64,000 nucleotides of DNA from SLHU01 sp009929975 (GCA_040776905.1 JAXGZQ010000002.1:372001-436000), one strand, 5' to 3'. Shown: positions 21,343 through 30,949, counted from the stretch's first letter. Notes: generated by a model from the sequence alone, not told the origin. Numbers and translations: made by a program.

Positions 21343-23419
21343 TTTTCTGCCGGTCAGCGCCGCTGACTGCGCAGCACGCGGTTGGGATCAACTGGATTTT
21401 CTCATTGTCTGCGGTGACGCTTATGTTGATCACCCCAGCTTCGGGCCGGCCATTCTCGGCCGGCTGCTCGAAGCGGAAGGTTTTCGGGTCGGGCTGATTG
21501 CCCAGCCGTCTGTCGATCACCCCAGCGATGTCATGGCGATGGGTCGTCCGCGTCTGGCGGTCCTGGTCGCTTCAGGCGTGGTTGATTCGATGGTTGACAA
21601 TTATACGGCCGCACGCCGTCCGCGGACTGATGACCGTTATTCAGCCGGTGGCCAGGGCGGCCGCAGGCCAGACCGGGCCACCATCCGCTATTGCAACATG
21701 GTGCGCGACCAGATGGGGGATATCCCGCTGATCATCGGCGGGATTGAAGCCAGCCTGCGCCGGATGGCTCATTATGATTACTGGGACCACAAAGTCCGCC
21801 GCAGCATTCTGCAGGACAGCCAGGCTGATCTGCTGGTCTACGGAATGGGCGAACTGACCCTGCTGGAGATTGCCAGACTGCTCGACCGCGGTGTACCGGT
21901 CAGCAGCTTGAACAGCCTGCGCGGCACCTGCTCACTGGTCCGTGAGGACCAGCTGCCGAAAAAAACGGCCGCGTTTCTGGAACAGCCTGGGTTTGGCGAC
22001 TGGTTCTGGCGGCCATGTGATCCGGATTCCCTGCCTGATGATCTGGATCAGCTGTTTCCGGCGGATTCGCAGTATGTCCTGCTGCCCGACTACGAGACCG
22101 TCTCTACGGATAAGACCGCCTATGCCCTGGCATTCCGCATGTTGTATCTGGAGCAGGATCCGCAGCACGGACGGACATTGATCCAGCCGCATGGGCACCG
22201 CCTCCTGATCCAGAACCCGCCGCAGCGGCCGCTGCGGACGGAGGAAATGGATCGTGTCTATGATCTGCCCTATACCCGCCGGCCGCATCCAGTGTATGAC
22301 GCATCCGGCGGCGTTCCGGCGATCGCTGAAGTCGGTATGAGTATTGTCAGCCATCGCGGCTGCTACGGCGGATGTCATTTCTGCGCGATCGCGCTGCATC
22401 AGGGCAGAATCATCCAGCATCGCAGTGAAGCATCGGTTGTGCGGGAAGCGGAACGGATTATCGGGCAGCCGGATTTCAAAGGGTATATCCATGATGTTGG
22501 CGGGCCAACCGCCAATTTCGCCCGTCCGGCCTGCGCCAGACAGCGGGGCGGCGGTGTCTGCCGCAATCGGCAGTGTCTGTTTCCGGAGCCCTGTCCGGCG
22601 CTTGAAGCTGACCACCGTCCTTATATGGATCTGCTGAACCGCATTCGCCAGCTGGACAAGGTCAAACGTGTCTTTGTCCGTTCCGGTGTCAGGTTTGACT
22701 ATCTGCTGCTGGATCAGGAGAATGATTTTCTCGATCAGCTGTGCCGCTACCATGTCAGCGGGCAGCTCAAGGTCGCGCCCGAGCATTACAGCCGGCAGGC
22801 CCTGGCTGCTATGGGCAAACCGCCGCCGGAAGTGTATGAACGGTTCAGCCGGCTATTCACGGAAAAGAACATTGAACTGGATAAGAAACAGTATCTGGTG
22901 CCATATCTGATATCCGGACATCCGGGCTGTACCCTGGATGACGCGATTGAAATGGCGGAAGTCATTCATCGCGGGCAAGTCATACCGGAGCAGGTGCAGG
23001 ATTTCTATCCGACACCGGGTACTTTGTCGACGACCATGTATCATACGGGACTTGATCCTTTGACGATGAAACCGATTCATGTTGTCAAAGGTGAGGAAAA
23101 AACCATGCAGCGCGCTCTGCTGCAATACCGATACGTCAAAAACAGGCCGCTTGTGGCAAAAGCACTTCGTATGGCCGGGCGGACCGATCTGATCGGAACC
23201 GGGCCGGATGCTCTGATTCCGCCGTCAGGACAGGGAAGCCGGAAGCCGGCGGGATCCAGCAGAATAAACGGAACTGATAAGGGGGAAATCAACGATGGCA
23301 ACCATCATCAACGGAAAAGAACTGGCCGCGGCCATGCGCCGTCAGATCGCCGCACAGGTTCAGCGCATCACGGAGGGAAAAGGCGTCCGGCCGGGTCTGG
23401 CCGTCATCCAGGTCGGTGA
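21329..23419 (+). CDS. YgiQ-family (UPF0313) radical SAM protein, 3' end runs into folD
   Basis: A 696-residue radical SAM protein of the YgiQ/UPF0313 family, of unknown substrate. An N-terminal B12-binding-like region (residues 1-200) precedes the cluster motif CYGGCHFC (CxxxCxxC) near residue 348. DUF3362-type C-terminal features include FYPTPGTLSTTMYHTGLDP. The ATG at 21329 is chosen because GGGAG is 6 bases upstream; it lies inside the end of ftsK (14-base overlap). The family core ends at about GTGPDALIPP. After that this frame has no stop and runs 125 bases into folD, giving a basic tail unlike the family. A TGATAA in another frame sits just before folD, so a small indel near the 3' end is suspected. 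Confidence 0.85.
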   Translation: MNRLDFLPVSAADCAARGWDQLDFLIVCGDAYVDHPSFGPAILGRLLEAEGFRVGLIAQPSVDHPSDVMAMGRPRLAVLVASGVVDSMVDNYTAARRPRTDDRYSAGGQGGRRPDRATIRYCNMVRDQMGDIPLIIGGIEASLRRMAHYDYWDHKVRRSILQDSQADLLVYGMGELTLLEIARLLDRGVPVSSLNSLRGTCSLVREDQLPKKTAAFLEQPGFGDWFWRPCDPDSLPDDLDQLFPADSQYVLLPDYETVSTDKTAYALAFRMLYLEQDPQHGRTLIQPHGHRLLIQNPPQRPLRTEEMDRVYDLPYTRRPHPVYDASGGVPAIAEVGMSIVSHRGCYGGCHFCAIALHQGRIIQHRSEASVVREAERIIGQPDFKGYIHDVGGPTANFARPACARQRGGGVCRNRQCLFPEPCPALEADHRPYMDLLNRIRQLDKVKRVFVRSGVRFDYLLLDQENDFLDQLCRYHVSGQLKVAPEHYSRQALAAMGKPPPEVYERFSRLFTEKNIELDKKQYLVPYLISGHPGCTLDDAIEMAEVIHRGQVIPEQVQDFYPTPGTLSTTMYHTGLDPLTMKPIHVVKGEEKTMQRALLQYRYVKNRPLVAKALRMAGRTDLIGTGPDALIPPSGQGSRKPAGSSRINGTDKGEINDGNHHQRKRTGRGHAPSDRRTGSAHHGGKRRPAGSGRHPGR

Positions 23420-24185
23420 GGACCCGGCATCCAGCATCTATGTGCGCAATAAGCAGAAAGCCTGCAGGGAATGCGGCATCCAGTCATTCGGCTATGAGCT
23501 GCCGGCAGACGCGGAACAAAAACATGTCCTTGAACTGATTGAGACCCTGAACCATGATGAACAGGTGAGTGGTATTCTCTGCCAGCTGCCGCTGCCGGCT
23601 CATCTCGACGAGTTCGTGATCACCCAGGCCATCCGGCCGGAGAAGGATGTCGACGGGTTCCACGCTGTCAATATTGGTCTGCTCTCGATGGGCCGGGATT
23701 GTCTTGTTTCCTGCACTCCGTCCGGGATCATGGCCATGCTGCGGCATTATGAGATCCCCATCAGCGGTCAGCGCTGTGTCATCATCGGCCGCAGCAATAT
23801 TGTCGGGAAACCGGTTGCCCAGCTGATGTTGAACGCACATGCCACGGTGACGGTCGCCCACTCGAGAACCCGTGATCTGCCGGCCCTGTGCCGCCAGGCG
23901 GATATCCTGATCTCGGCGGTCGGCCGGGCCGGATTCGTCACCGCTGATTTCGTCAAACCCGGTGCGGCCGTCATCGATGTCGGCATCAACCGTGGTGACG
24001 ACGGAAAAGTGACCGGCGATGTCGATTTTCCAGCTGTTCAGGACATCGCGGCTGCGATTACGCCCGTTCCCGGCGGAGTCGGACCGATGACGATCACCAT
24101 GCTCCTGGAAAATACCGTCAAGGCGTTCCTTCGTCAGCACCATTGGCAGGATGAGTTCCCGTCAGCTGATACCATTACCGCCTGA
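23295..24185 (+). CDS. folD: Bifunctional methylene-THF dehydrogenase / methenyl-THF cyclohydrolase
   Basis: A 296-residue FolD, which interconverts 5,10-methylene-THF and 10-formyl-THF. Signatures: VGEDPASSIYVRNKQKACRECGI with the active-site Y and K, GILCQLPLPAH, PEKDVDGFHAVN, the NADP site GRSNIVGKPVAQLML and the end motif PGGVGPMTITML. GGGGGAA lies about 10 bases before the ATG. It supplies one-carbon units together with glyA (52462). The start lies within the extended 3' end of the YgiQ-like frame. Confidence 0.96.
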   Translation: MATIINGKELAAAMRRQIAAQVQRITEGKGVRPGLAVIQVGEDPASSIYVRNKQKACRECGIQSFGYELPADAEQKHVLELIETLNHDEQVSGILCQLPLPAHLDEFVITQAIRPEKDVDGFHAVNIGLLSMGRDCLVSCTPSGIMAMLRHYEIPISGQRCVIIGRSNIVGKPVAQLMLNAHATVTVAHSRTRDLPALCRQADILISAVGRAGFVTADFVKPGAAVIDVGINRGDDGKVTGDVDFPAVQDIAAAITPVPGGVGPMTITMLLENTVKAFLRQHHWQDEFPSADTITA

Positions 24186-24222
24186 GCGCGAAAATAATCG
24201 TCCGGATAAGGAGACTCTTCCT

Positions 24223-25479
24223 ATGCATCCTATTCGATCAGCAGAGATCCTCTGTGTCGGCACCGAACTGCTTCTCGGCCAGATTGTCAACACCAATGCC
24301 GCGTGGCTGGCCCGTGAACTGAGTGATCTTGGTGTCACATCTTATTACCAGACCGTCGTCGGCGACAACCGGCAGCGCCTGCTGGCCGCGCTCAAGCAAA
24401 GCGCGTCGCGTTCAGACCTGGTCATCCTGACCGGCGGTCTGGGACCGACCCGCGATGATCTGACCATGGCGACTGCCGCCGAATTCGCTGGTGTCGCGCT
24501 CAAGACAGATGAACACAGCCGGCAGCGGATCGCCGCCTACTTTACCCAGCTGGGCCGCATCCATGTCACAGATAATAACTGGAAACAGGCGCTGATGCCG
24601 GAACATGCCAGGGTGCTTGATAATGATCATGGTACGGCACCCGGCGCGATCCTGACGATCAATGATTCCGACCGTACGGTCTATCTGGTGCTCCTGCCCG
24701 GTCCTCCGTCGGAAATGCGTCCGATGTTCGGTGGGATCGTCGCGCCCTGGATTCGCGAAATCAGCGAAACCAGGCTGCATCATCGCTTCGTCCGGATGAT
24801 CGGCATTGGCGAGTCGTCAGCGGAATCAGAGCTGATGGACCTGATTGAACAACAGACAAACCCGACGATCGCGCCGTATGCGTCAGAAGGTGAAGTCGTT
24901 TTCCGTCTGACCCAGGCGGTTCAGGGGGAGGGAGAACCTGACGCGCTCGAACCGCTGCTGGCTGAAGTCAAACGACGCCTGGGCGATTATATCTATGAGG
25001 TTGGTCCGAGAAAAATGCCCGAGGTCGTCAAGGATCTTTTGGCAGATAAACAATGGAAACTCAGTCTGGCCGAGTCTTGCACCGCCGGACTGGCCGCGGC
25101 TGCCATTGTGGATCTGCCAGGCGCGTCAGCCGTTCTGACGGGTGGTGTCGTCGCATATGAAAACCGGATCAAACAGACTGTCCTCGGAGTCTCGGAAGAG
25201 ATCCTGGTCCGTGATGGTGCGGTCAGCGAAGCCTGCGCACTTGCTATGGCGAGAGGATGTCGTGACATCATGAAGACTGAAATCGCCGCGGCTGTCACCG
25301 GAATCGCAGGTCCGGATGGCGGAAGTCCGGACAAACCGGTTGGAACCGTCTGGCTGGCAGTCGTTTCCGATCAGGGGGAGCAGACTCGAAAGCTCCAGCT
25401 TGGCGGCGGGCGTGAGCGTATCCGCCGGGTCTCCGTTCTCAATGTCTTCAATTTGATCCGGCAGCATCTGCTCACATGA
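24223..25479 (+). CDS. cinA: CinA-family protein (MoCF domain plus PncC amidase)
   Basis: A 418-residue protein. The N-terminal COG1058 domain (about 1-170; ILCVGTELLLGQIVNTNA and LTGGLGPTRDDLT) is an ADP-ribose pyrophosphatase in studied members. The C-terminal domain (about 258-415; LAESCTAGLAAAA and TGIAGPDGG) is nicotinamide-nucleotide amidase in the pyridine nucleotide salvage cycle. The ATG at 24223 is chosen for AAGGAGA 9 bases upstream and the usual N-terminus; an earlier in-frame start would overlap folD. The stop overlaps murJ as ATGA. Confidence 0.93.
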   Translation: MHPIRSAEILCVGTELLLGQIVNTNAAWLARELSDLGVTSYYQTVVGDNRQRLLAALKQSASRSDLVILTGGLGPTRDDLTMATAAEFAGVALKTDEHSRQRIAAYFTQLGRIHVTDNNWKQALMPEHARVLDNDHGTAPGAILTINDSDRTVYLVLLPGPPSEMRPMFGGIVAPWIREISETRLHHRFVRMIGIGESSAESELMDLIEQQTNPTIAPYASEGEVVFRLTQAVQGEGEPDALEPLLAEVKRRLGDYIYEVGPRKMPEVVKDLLADKQWKLSLAESCTAGLAAAAIVDLPGASAVLTGGVVAYENRIKQTVLGVSEEILVRDGAVSEACALAMARGCRDIMKTEIAAAVTGIAGPDGGSPDKPVGTVWLAVVSDQGEQTRKLQLGGGRERIRRVSVLNVFNLIRQHLLT

Positions 25480-27083
25480 ACCGGCAGCCTGACAGGGTCG
25501 GATCGGCCGCAAAAAAGGGAAGTCAGAGTCTGACTGTCGCAACGGTCCTGATGATGGCCGGTCTGCTTCTGAGTAAATTCAGCGGTCAGCTCAGGGAAAT
25601 CCTGATCGCGCCCATTTTCGGTTATGGTGAGATCTCGGACGCGTTTATCATCGGGTTCCAGGTGCCTGATCTTTTCTACCAGCTTTTGGTCGGCGGTGCG
25701 ATCCAGGCAGCGATCACACCGACCCTGGCAGGTGCTGTTGCCCGGCGTGATGTGCGGTCAAGCTGGCGCAGTGTCAGCATTTTTATCAACCTAACGGCTC
25801 TGACGGTGCTCATTGCCGTCCTTTTCGGCGAACTGCTCGCACCTCAGCTGGTGGCTTTCTATAATCGCGGCAAAGAACCGGCTGTCATCGAAACCGCGGT
25901 CAAGGTCAGCCGGGCGTTGTTTCCACAGGTTTTCTTCATGATGATGGCGGCCTTGTGCATCGGAATTCTCAACGCCTACAAGAAATTTTCATCCACCGCG
26001 TTCGGCCCGACCATCTATAATATCTGTGTTGTGCTCGCGATGGTGCTGCTCGGCGCGTCGTCAGCCCGGGGGGCTGTCCGCGTCGCGTCCGGCGTTCTGA
26101 TCGCCAGCGCCATCTATTTCACGATGCAGTTCTGGCTCGCCCGTGAACCCTTGCGCCACTATGTCTTTTCCTTTGACTGGCGTGATCCCGGTTTCCGTAC
26201 ACTGTTGGCCCTGGCCATCCCAACACTGATTTCCGGATCAATCATTCAGGTTAATACGATGATCCTGACCGGATTTGCCCGCCAGTTTCCCGGAGCGGTC
26301 ACCTCGCTGCGCAACGCGTCAACTATCTGGCAGCTGCCGTATGGCGTGATTGTGGTCGCGATCGGCAGTGTCATGCTGCCATCGCTGGCCGGCTATTTCG
26401 CGACGGACAACCATTCCGGCTGCCGCCGTCTGCTCAGCCGCAGCCTGCGCAATGCCTTGTTTCTCATGCTGCCCGCGGCTGGCTTGTTTCTGGCGATGCA
26501 GCAGGACACCGTGAGGGCGATCTTCCAGTGGGGGAGCGGCTATGGTGAAGAGGCGGTCAGCCACACGGCGGCCATCTTGCGCTGGTATTGTTTCGCGATG
26601 ATCGCCCAGACTTTCATATTCCTGATCAACCAGGCCTTCTACGCGCGGCGGATGACACGAATCGCGCTCTACAACGGCGTGATGACGCTCGTACTGAATA
26701 CGCTGTTCTGCTTCGCGCTGACCCGCTGGACTTCGCTCGGCGTCAGCAGCCTGTCACTGGCTTATACGCTGACCAGCGTGATCAGCGCGGTTATCCTCTA
26801 CCGGCTTTACGGCTGGCTGGATCCTGTGGTCCGTCCGGCCCGGCTGTGGCCCTATCTGATCCGGGTTCTGACGGCACTGACCGCTTTGCTCCTTACGGTC
26901 ATTCTGCTCAACCTGATTCCCTGGGTTCCGTCTGGCAAAACACTGCAGCTGATCTGGTACGGACTGCGCTGTCTGGCCGGTTTTGCCGCCTATCTTCTGA
27001 TCGCCTGGAAAGCCGGCCTGAATGAAGCGGCTGATTTCGCCGGGAAGGTCAAAGCCAGGCTGGGCAGGCGTTCACCGCTGTAA
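25476..27083 (+). CDS. murJ: Lipid II flippase MurJ (MviN)
   Basis: A 535-residue polytopic membrane protein of the MOP exporter superfamily that flips lipid II for peptidoglycan synthesis. Around 14 hydrophobic segments span residues 25-515. Family blocks: SKFSGQLREILIAPIFGYGEISDAF, GGAIQAAITPTLA and NAYKKFSSTAFGPTIYN. It starts 4 bases inside cinA (ATGA), so the last genes of the proC run are translationally coupled. Position before recA places it at the operon end; no clear intrinsic terminator is seen. Confidence 0.93.
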   Translation: MNRQPDRVGSAAKKGSQSLTVATVLMMAGLLLSKFSGQLREILIAPIFGYGEISDAFIIGFQVPDLFYQLLVGGAIQAAITPTLAGAVARRDVRSSWRSVSIFINLTALTVLIAVLFGELLAPQLVAFYNRGKEPAVIETAVKVSRALFPQVFFMMMAALCIGILNAYKKFSSTAFGPTIYNICVVLAMVLLGASSARGAVRVASGVLIASAIYFTMQFWLAREPLRHYVFSFDWRDPGFRTLLALAIPTLISGSIIQVNTMILTGFARQFPGAVTSLRNASTIWQLPYGVIVVAIGSVMLPSLAGYFATDNHSGCRRLLSRSLRNALFLMLPAAGLFLAMQQDTVRAIFQWGSGYGEEAVSHTAAILRWYCFAMIAQTFIFLINQAFYARRMTRIALYNGVMTLVLNTLFCFALTRWTSLGVSSLSLAYTLTSVISAVILYRLYGWLDPVVRPARLWPYLIRVLTALTALLLTVILLNLIPWVPSGKTLQLIWYGLRCLAGFAAYLLIAWKAGLNEAADFAGKVKARLGRRSPL

Positions 27084-27129
27084 GCGGAATTTTACCGGAT
27101 TTTGTCAATTGCTGTCGAACCATTTCAGG

Positions 27130-27157
27130 TTGACTTGACCGCGGCGGATGATATAAT
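27130..27157 (+). promoter_or_regulatory. recA promoter
   Basis: TTGACT (27130-27135), 16 bases, then TATAAT (27152-27157) with a TGA extension. The predicted start is near 27164, just before the SOS box. Confidence 0.75.
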
Positions 27158-27170
27158 GAATCACAAGAAA

Positions 27171-27184
27171 AGAACGATTGTTCT
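27171..27184 (+). promoter_or_regulatory. LexA (SOS) box in front of recA
   Basis: AGAACGATTGTTCT is a perfect palindrome with the Gram-positive LexA core GAAC-N4-GTTC. It lies 14 bases downstream of the -10 and 16 bases before the recA ATG, so bound LexA would block transcription. No lexA is in the window. Confidence 0.85.
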
Positions 27185-27199
27185 ATTATGGAGGTCAAT

Positions 27200-28330
27200 A
27201 TGGCAAGGGACAGGTCAGCAGGAAAGTCAAACCAGGAAGTGACACAGAAATTCGCCGCCGATCGGGCCAGGGCGCTTGATGTGGCGATCAATCAGATTGA
27301 GAAGCAGTTTGGCAAGGGCGCTGCCATGAAACTGGGAGACCAGCCGGCTGTGGAGATCGAAGTGATCCCGACCGGTGCCCTGTCGCTGGATATTGCTCTC
27401 GGAGTGGGCGGGATTCCGCGTGGCCGCGTGATTGAGATCTTCGGTCCGGAGTCGTCCGGCAAGACCACCGTAGCGCTGCATATGATCGCAGAGGCGCAGA
27501 AGGGCGGCGGTACGGCCGCGTTTATCGATGCTGAGCATGCCCTTGATCCGAGATACGCGGAACGTCTCGGCGTTGATATTGATAATCTGATTGTCTCACA
27601 GCCGGATACCGGCGAACAGGCACTGGAGATCACCGAAGCGCTCGTGCGAAGCGGAGCGGTTGATATCGTGGTGGTCGACTCGGTTGCCGCCCTGGTTCCC
27701 AAGGCGGAGATTGATGGCGAAATGGGAGATGCCCATGTCGGTCTGCAGGCCCGTCTCATGTCCCAGGCATTGAGGAAGCTGGCCGGCGTCATCAGCAAAT
27801 CATCAACATCCGCCGTCTTCATCAACCAGCTGCGTGAGAAAGTCGGCATTATGTTCGGAAATCCGGAGACGACGCCGGGCGGCCGGGCGCTGAAATTCTA
27901 TGCTTCGGTCCGTCTCGATGTCCGCCGGATTGAGACACTGCGTAACGGCTCGGAAATGGTGGGCAACCGTACCCGCGTCAAAGTGGTCAAGAACAAAGTG
28001 GCACCACCGTTCCGCGAGGCTGAATTCGATATTATCTACGGTGAAGGCATCTCACGTGAAGGCAGTATTCTCGATATGGGCGTCACCATGGATATTGTCG
28101 ATAAGAGCGGCGCCTGGTTCTCATATGAAGGGCAGCGCATCGGCCAGGGCCGTGAAAATGCCCGTCTTTTCCTCAAGGAAAATAAGGAAATCTGCCAGAC
28201 CATTGAAAGTAAAATCAGAGAGACGCTGAAAGCGAGCGCGGCCAAGGAAGAAAAAAACACTACGAAGCCGGAGAAAACAGCGAAAACAGCGAAGGACGAT
28301 CCTGATGCGGACGATATCCTCGATCTCTGA
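27200..28330 (+). CDS. recA: Recombinase RecA
   Basis: A 376-residue RecA that forms filaments on single-stranded DNA, drives strand exchange and triggers LexA self-cleavage. Walker A is GPESSGKT, and the block INQLREKVGIMFGNPETTPGG covers the conserved L2/DNA-binding region. A Lys-rich tail of about 35 residues ends in acidic DPDADDILDL. The ATG at 27200 follows GGAGG by 5-6 bases; the ATG at 27188 overlaps the ribosome site. An SOS box lies in the leader. recX begins inside the 3' end. Confidence 0.98.
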   Translation: MARDRSAGKSNQEVTQKFAADRARALDVAINQIEKQFGKGAAMKLGDQPAVEIEVIPTGALSLDIALGVGGIPRGRVIEIFGPESSGKTTVALHMIAEAQKGGGTAAFIDAEHALDPRYAERLGVDIDNLIVSQPDTGEQALEITEALVRSGAVDIVVVDSVAALVPKAEIDGEMGDAHVGLQARLMSQALRKLAGVISKSSTSAVFINQLREKVGIMFGNPETTPGGRALKFYASVRLDVRRIETLRNGSEMVGNRTRVKVVKNKVAPPFREAEFDIIYGEGISREGSILDMGVTMDIVDKSGAWFSYEGQRIGQGRENARLFLKENKEICQTIESKIRETLKASAAKEEKNTTKPEKTAKTAKDDPDADDILDL

Positions 28331-28856
28331 TCTCGGTGGTGAGCACGAATCGGCTGTCGAACAGGAAAAACGCGTTCAGGCCGGCCGTATTGAAGCCATT
28401 CGATTTCTCGGGTTGGCCCGTAAGCCGTCCGGCCGTGTGGCCGGCCGGCTGCGGGAAGCCGGTTTCGATAAAGATGAAATCAAAGCCATCCTGAAGTCCC
28501 TGATTGAAGATGACTACCTTGATGACCATGCGTTGGCCCGGCGGCAGGCGGCACGCCGGCGTGGACGGCAAGCCGAGTCGCGCCGTGCCCTGGCCTGCCG
28601 GCTGGCACAGAATGGCCTGACGGCTGAAGCGGTTGAAGCAGCACTGGCCGATCATCCGGACGATTTTACTCTGGCGGGTGAAGCCTTGCAGACACGTTTT
28701 CAGTCGGTCATCAGCAACTGGTCCGAACTTGATCCAAGGGAACGGCAGCGTGAGAAGGGCCGGATCGCCAGATTTCTCGCAGGCCGCGGGTTCGGCGGTG
28801 ACAGCGCGATGGCCGCTCTGCGGGATCTGCTCTCCGGGATTGACAGTTACGATTAA
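28305..28856 (+). CDS. recX: Regulatory protein RecX
   Basis: A 183-residue helical protein that caps RecA filaments and limits recombination. Three-helix repeats appear as REAGFDKDEIKAILKSLIEDDYLDDHALARR, LAQNGLTAEAVEAAL and a third near the C-terminus. It overlaps recA by 26 bases in another frame, the usual recA-recX pairing. GAAGGACG precedes the ATG. Confidence 0.9.
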   Translation: MRTISSISDLGGEHESAVEQEKRVQAGRIEAIRFLGLARKPSGRVAGRLREAGFDKDEIKAILKSLIEDDYLDDHALARRQAARRRGRQAESRRALACRLAQNGLTAEAVEAALADHPDDFTLAGEALQTRFQSVISNWSELDPRERQREKGRIARFLAGRGFGGDSAMAALRDLLSGIDSYD

Positions 28857-28942
28857 GATCAGGCATGATAATGACAACCGGCGGCCATGCGTGTCATCCG
28901 TCGGATTTTATTTCTGCCGTGCGGCAGATGCTGAGGTGCCGA

Positions 28943-30313
28943 TTGAACCAGGATTTATCCCCGAAACAAACCTATTATCTTCTCTCGCTGGGCTGTACCA
29001 AGAATCTGGTCGACTCTGAGAGCATGAGCCAGATTCTCCTGGAACGCGGCTTCCGGTCGGTTGATCAACCGGAACAGGCGCGTTTTCTTGTTGTCAATAC
29101 CTGTGGTTTCATTCAGAGCGCGAAGGAAGAGGCCATTGCGGCGATCCTTGATCTGGCAGAATACAAAAAAGCTGAGGAGCAGACGCGCTTCCTGATTGTC
29201 GCAGGCTGCCTGCCACAGCGCTATGCCCGGGATATTCTCAGTTCTATGCCGGAAGTTGACGCGGTGATCGGTACGGCTGACTATGTGCGTATCGCCGATG
29301 TTTTCAGCAGTCTGCAGGCTTATGGACGCTGGGACCAGCTGCCCGGACAAGCCGGCAGTATTGAGCATCTGATGATCAACCGGAAACCGTCAACCTCACC
29401 GGCACATGCCTATATCAAAATCGCTGAAGGCTGCTCGAACCGTTGTGCCTACTGCGCCATTCCCGGTATCCGCGGCCCGTATCGATCACGTCCGCTTGAG
29501 GATCTGGTCAACGAGGCTGAAGCGCTCAGCCGTCAGGGTTATGATGAACTGATCCTGATCGCCCAGGATACGACCCGCTATGGTTTGGATCTTGACGGCC
29601 GACTGCGTCTGCCGGATCTGCTGCGGGCGATCTGCGCCCTGCCTCAGGTTCGTCTGGTCCGGATTCTCTATGTGTATGCAGACACGATGACTGATGAACT
29701 GATTGACCTGATGCGTGATGAACCCAAAATTGCCCGTTATCTTGATCTGCCGATACAGCACGCGTCAGACCGGATGCTTGGACTGATGAACCGGCGTGAC
29801 ACCGCCACCAGCCTGAAGGCTTTGATTGAACGACTGCGCCAGACACTGCCCGGTTTAATCCTGCGCAGCACAGTCATGGTCGGTTTTCCCGGTGAAACCG
29901 CTGATGACTTCAGACAACTGATGAAATTTCTCAAGGAGATCCGCTTTGACCGGCTGGGCTGCTTTATCTTTTCGCCGGAAGAGGGGACACCGGCCTATAC
30001 GATGCGCCCGCGGGTACGGCGTCAGACCGCTGAGAACCGCTACCATGCGGTGATGCAGCTGCAGAAGGACCTTTCGCGTCAGTCGAATCTGGCCCGAGTC
30101 GGCCAGATCGTCGATGTCACGCTTGAAAGTACCGATCAGGATGGTATATTCTATGTAGGCCGCAGCTATGGGGAAGCCCCCGATGTGGATCCGGTCATTT
30201 ATGTCGCGGCCCGGGCTTATGGCCTGCAGATCGGCCAGACCATCCCTGTCAGGCTGGTCGATGCTGGTGATTATGATTTAACAGGGGTGACACTTGATGA
30301 ATCTTCCGAATAA
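28943..30313 (+). CDS. rimO: Ribosomal protein S12 methylthiotransferase RimO
   Basis: About 456 residues from the chosen start. RimO adds a methylthio group to an aspartate of S12 using two iron-sulfur clusters. The UPF0004 domain (SLGCTKNLVDSE, NTCGFI and AGCLPQR give the first three cysteines), the radical SAM domain (CSNRCAYCAIP, CxxxCxxC) and the C-terminal TRAM domain are present. The TTG at 28943 is chosen because GAGGTG sits 5 bases upstream and it yields the usual short N-terminus before YYLLSLGC. The frame is open upstream to ATG codons at 28865, 28871 and 28928, which lack good ribosome sites. The gene overlaps pgsA by 17 bases. Confidence 0.93.
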   Translation: MNQDLSPKQTYYLLSLGCTKNLVDSESMSQILLERGFRSVDQPEQARFLVVNTCGFIQSAKEEAIAAILDLAEYKKAEEQTRFLIVAGCLPQRYARDILSSMPEVDAVIGTADYVRIADVFSSLQAYGRWDQLPGQAGSIEHLMINRKPSTSPAHAYIKIAEGCSNRCAYCAIPGIRGPYRSRPLEDLVNEAEALSRQGYDELILIAQDTTRYGLDLDGRLRLPDLLRAICALPQVRLVRILYVYADTMTDELIDLMRDEPKIARYLDLPIQHASDRMLGLMNRRDTATSLKALIERLRQTLPGLILRSTVMVGFPGETADDFRQLMKFLKEIRFDRLGCFIFSPEEGTPAYTMRPRVRRQTAENRYHAVMQLQKDLSRQSNLARVGQIVDVTLESTDQDGIFYVGRSYGEAPDVDPVIYVAARAYGLQIGQTIPVRLVDAGDYDLTGVTLDESSE

Positions 30314-30914
30314 ACTGACGATCATACGGATCCTGCTTGTCCCGCTTATTCTGATCTTTCTGATCCCGCTGCCGCAGTGGACAGATGGGATGGTCCGCTG
30401 GAATCAGTTCATCCTGCAAGACGGACGACTGATCGCACTGTGTTTATTCATCATCGCCTCACTGACGGATTATCTTGACGGGACCATCGCGAGAAAACAG
30501 AACCTGGTGACGACACTGGGCAAATTTCTCGATCCGATTGCCGATAAGATGTTGGTTATTTCGGTATTCATTGCCTTGGTTGAAACCGGACGGCTCAGTT
30601 CCCTGGTCGCGATTGTCGTGATTATCAGGGAACTGACGATCTCGGGGATCCGCCTGTTGGCGTCCGACCGGGGTGTGGTCATCGCCGCGAATAATCTGGG
30701 CAAGGCAAAAACCGTCTCACAGATCATCGCGATCATTTATCTTCTGTCAGAACCTCTTCTCAGCCGGCTGACGGTCTCGCTGCTGGATGAGCGCTGGATT
30801 GTTCAGGCCGGTAATGTGATCGTTGTGATTTCAGTCATTCTGACTTTGCTTTCCGGACTGAATTACCTGCGGCAGAATATCGGATTCATCAGCGGAAAAG
30901 AAAATGATCAGTAA
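30297..30914 (+). CDS. pgsA: CDP-diacylglycerol-glycerol-3-phosphate 3-phosphatidyltransferase
   Basis: A 205-residue membrane enzyme that makes phosphatidylglycerol phosphate. The CDP-alcohol phosphatidyltransferase motif is complete: DYLDGTIAR followed by GKFLDPIADK. Several membrane helices flank it (about 8-22, 38-52, 92-112, 135-155, 170-190). The ATG at 30297 follows AGGGGTGA by 7 bases and lies inside the rimO end. Confidence 0.93.
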   Translation: MNLPNKLTIIRILLVPLILIFLIPLPQWTDGMVRWNQFILQDGRLIALCLFIIASLTDYLDGTIARKQNLVTTLGKFLDPIADKMLVISVFIALVETGRLSSLVAIVVIIRELTISGIRLLASDRGVVIAANNLGKAKTVSQIIAIIYLLSEPLLSRLTVSLLDERWIVQAGNVIVVISVILTLLSGLNYLRQNIGFISGKENDQ

Positions 30915-30920
30915 AATGTC

Positions 30921-30949
30921 TTGATAATCAAATAAAAATATGTTATGTT
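30921..30949 (+). promoter_or_regulatory. acpP promoter
   Basis: TTGATA (30921-30926), an A+T-rich 17-base spacer, then TATGTT (30944-30949) with a TGT extension. The A+T content here is well above its surroundings. No FapR-type palindrome is evident. Confidence 0.65.
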
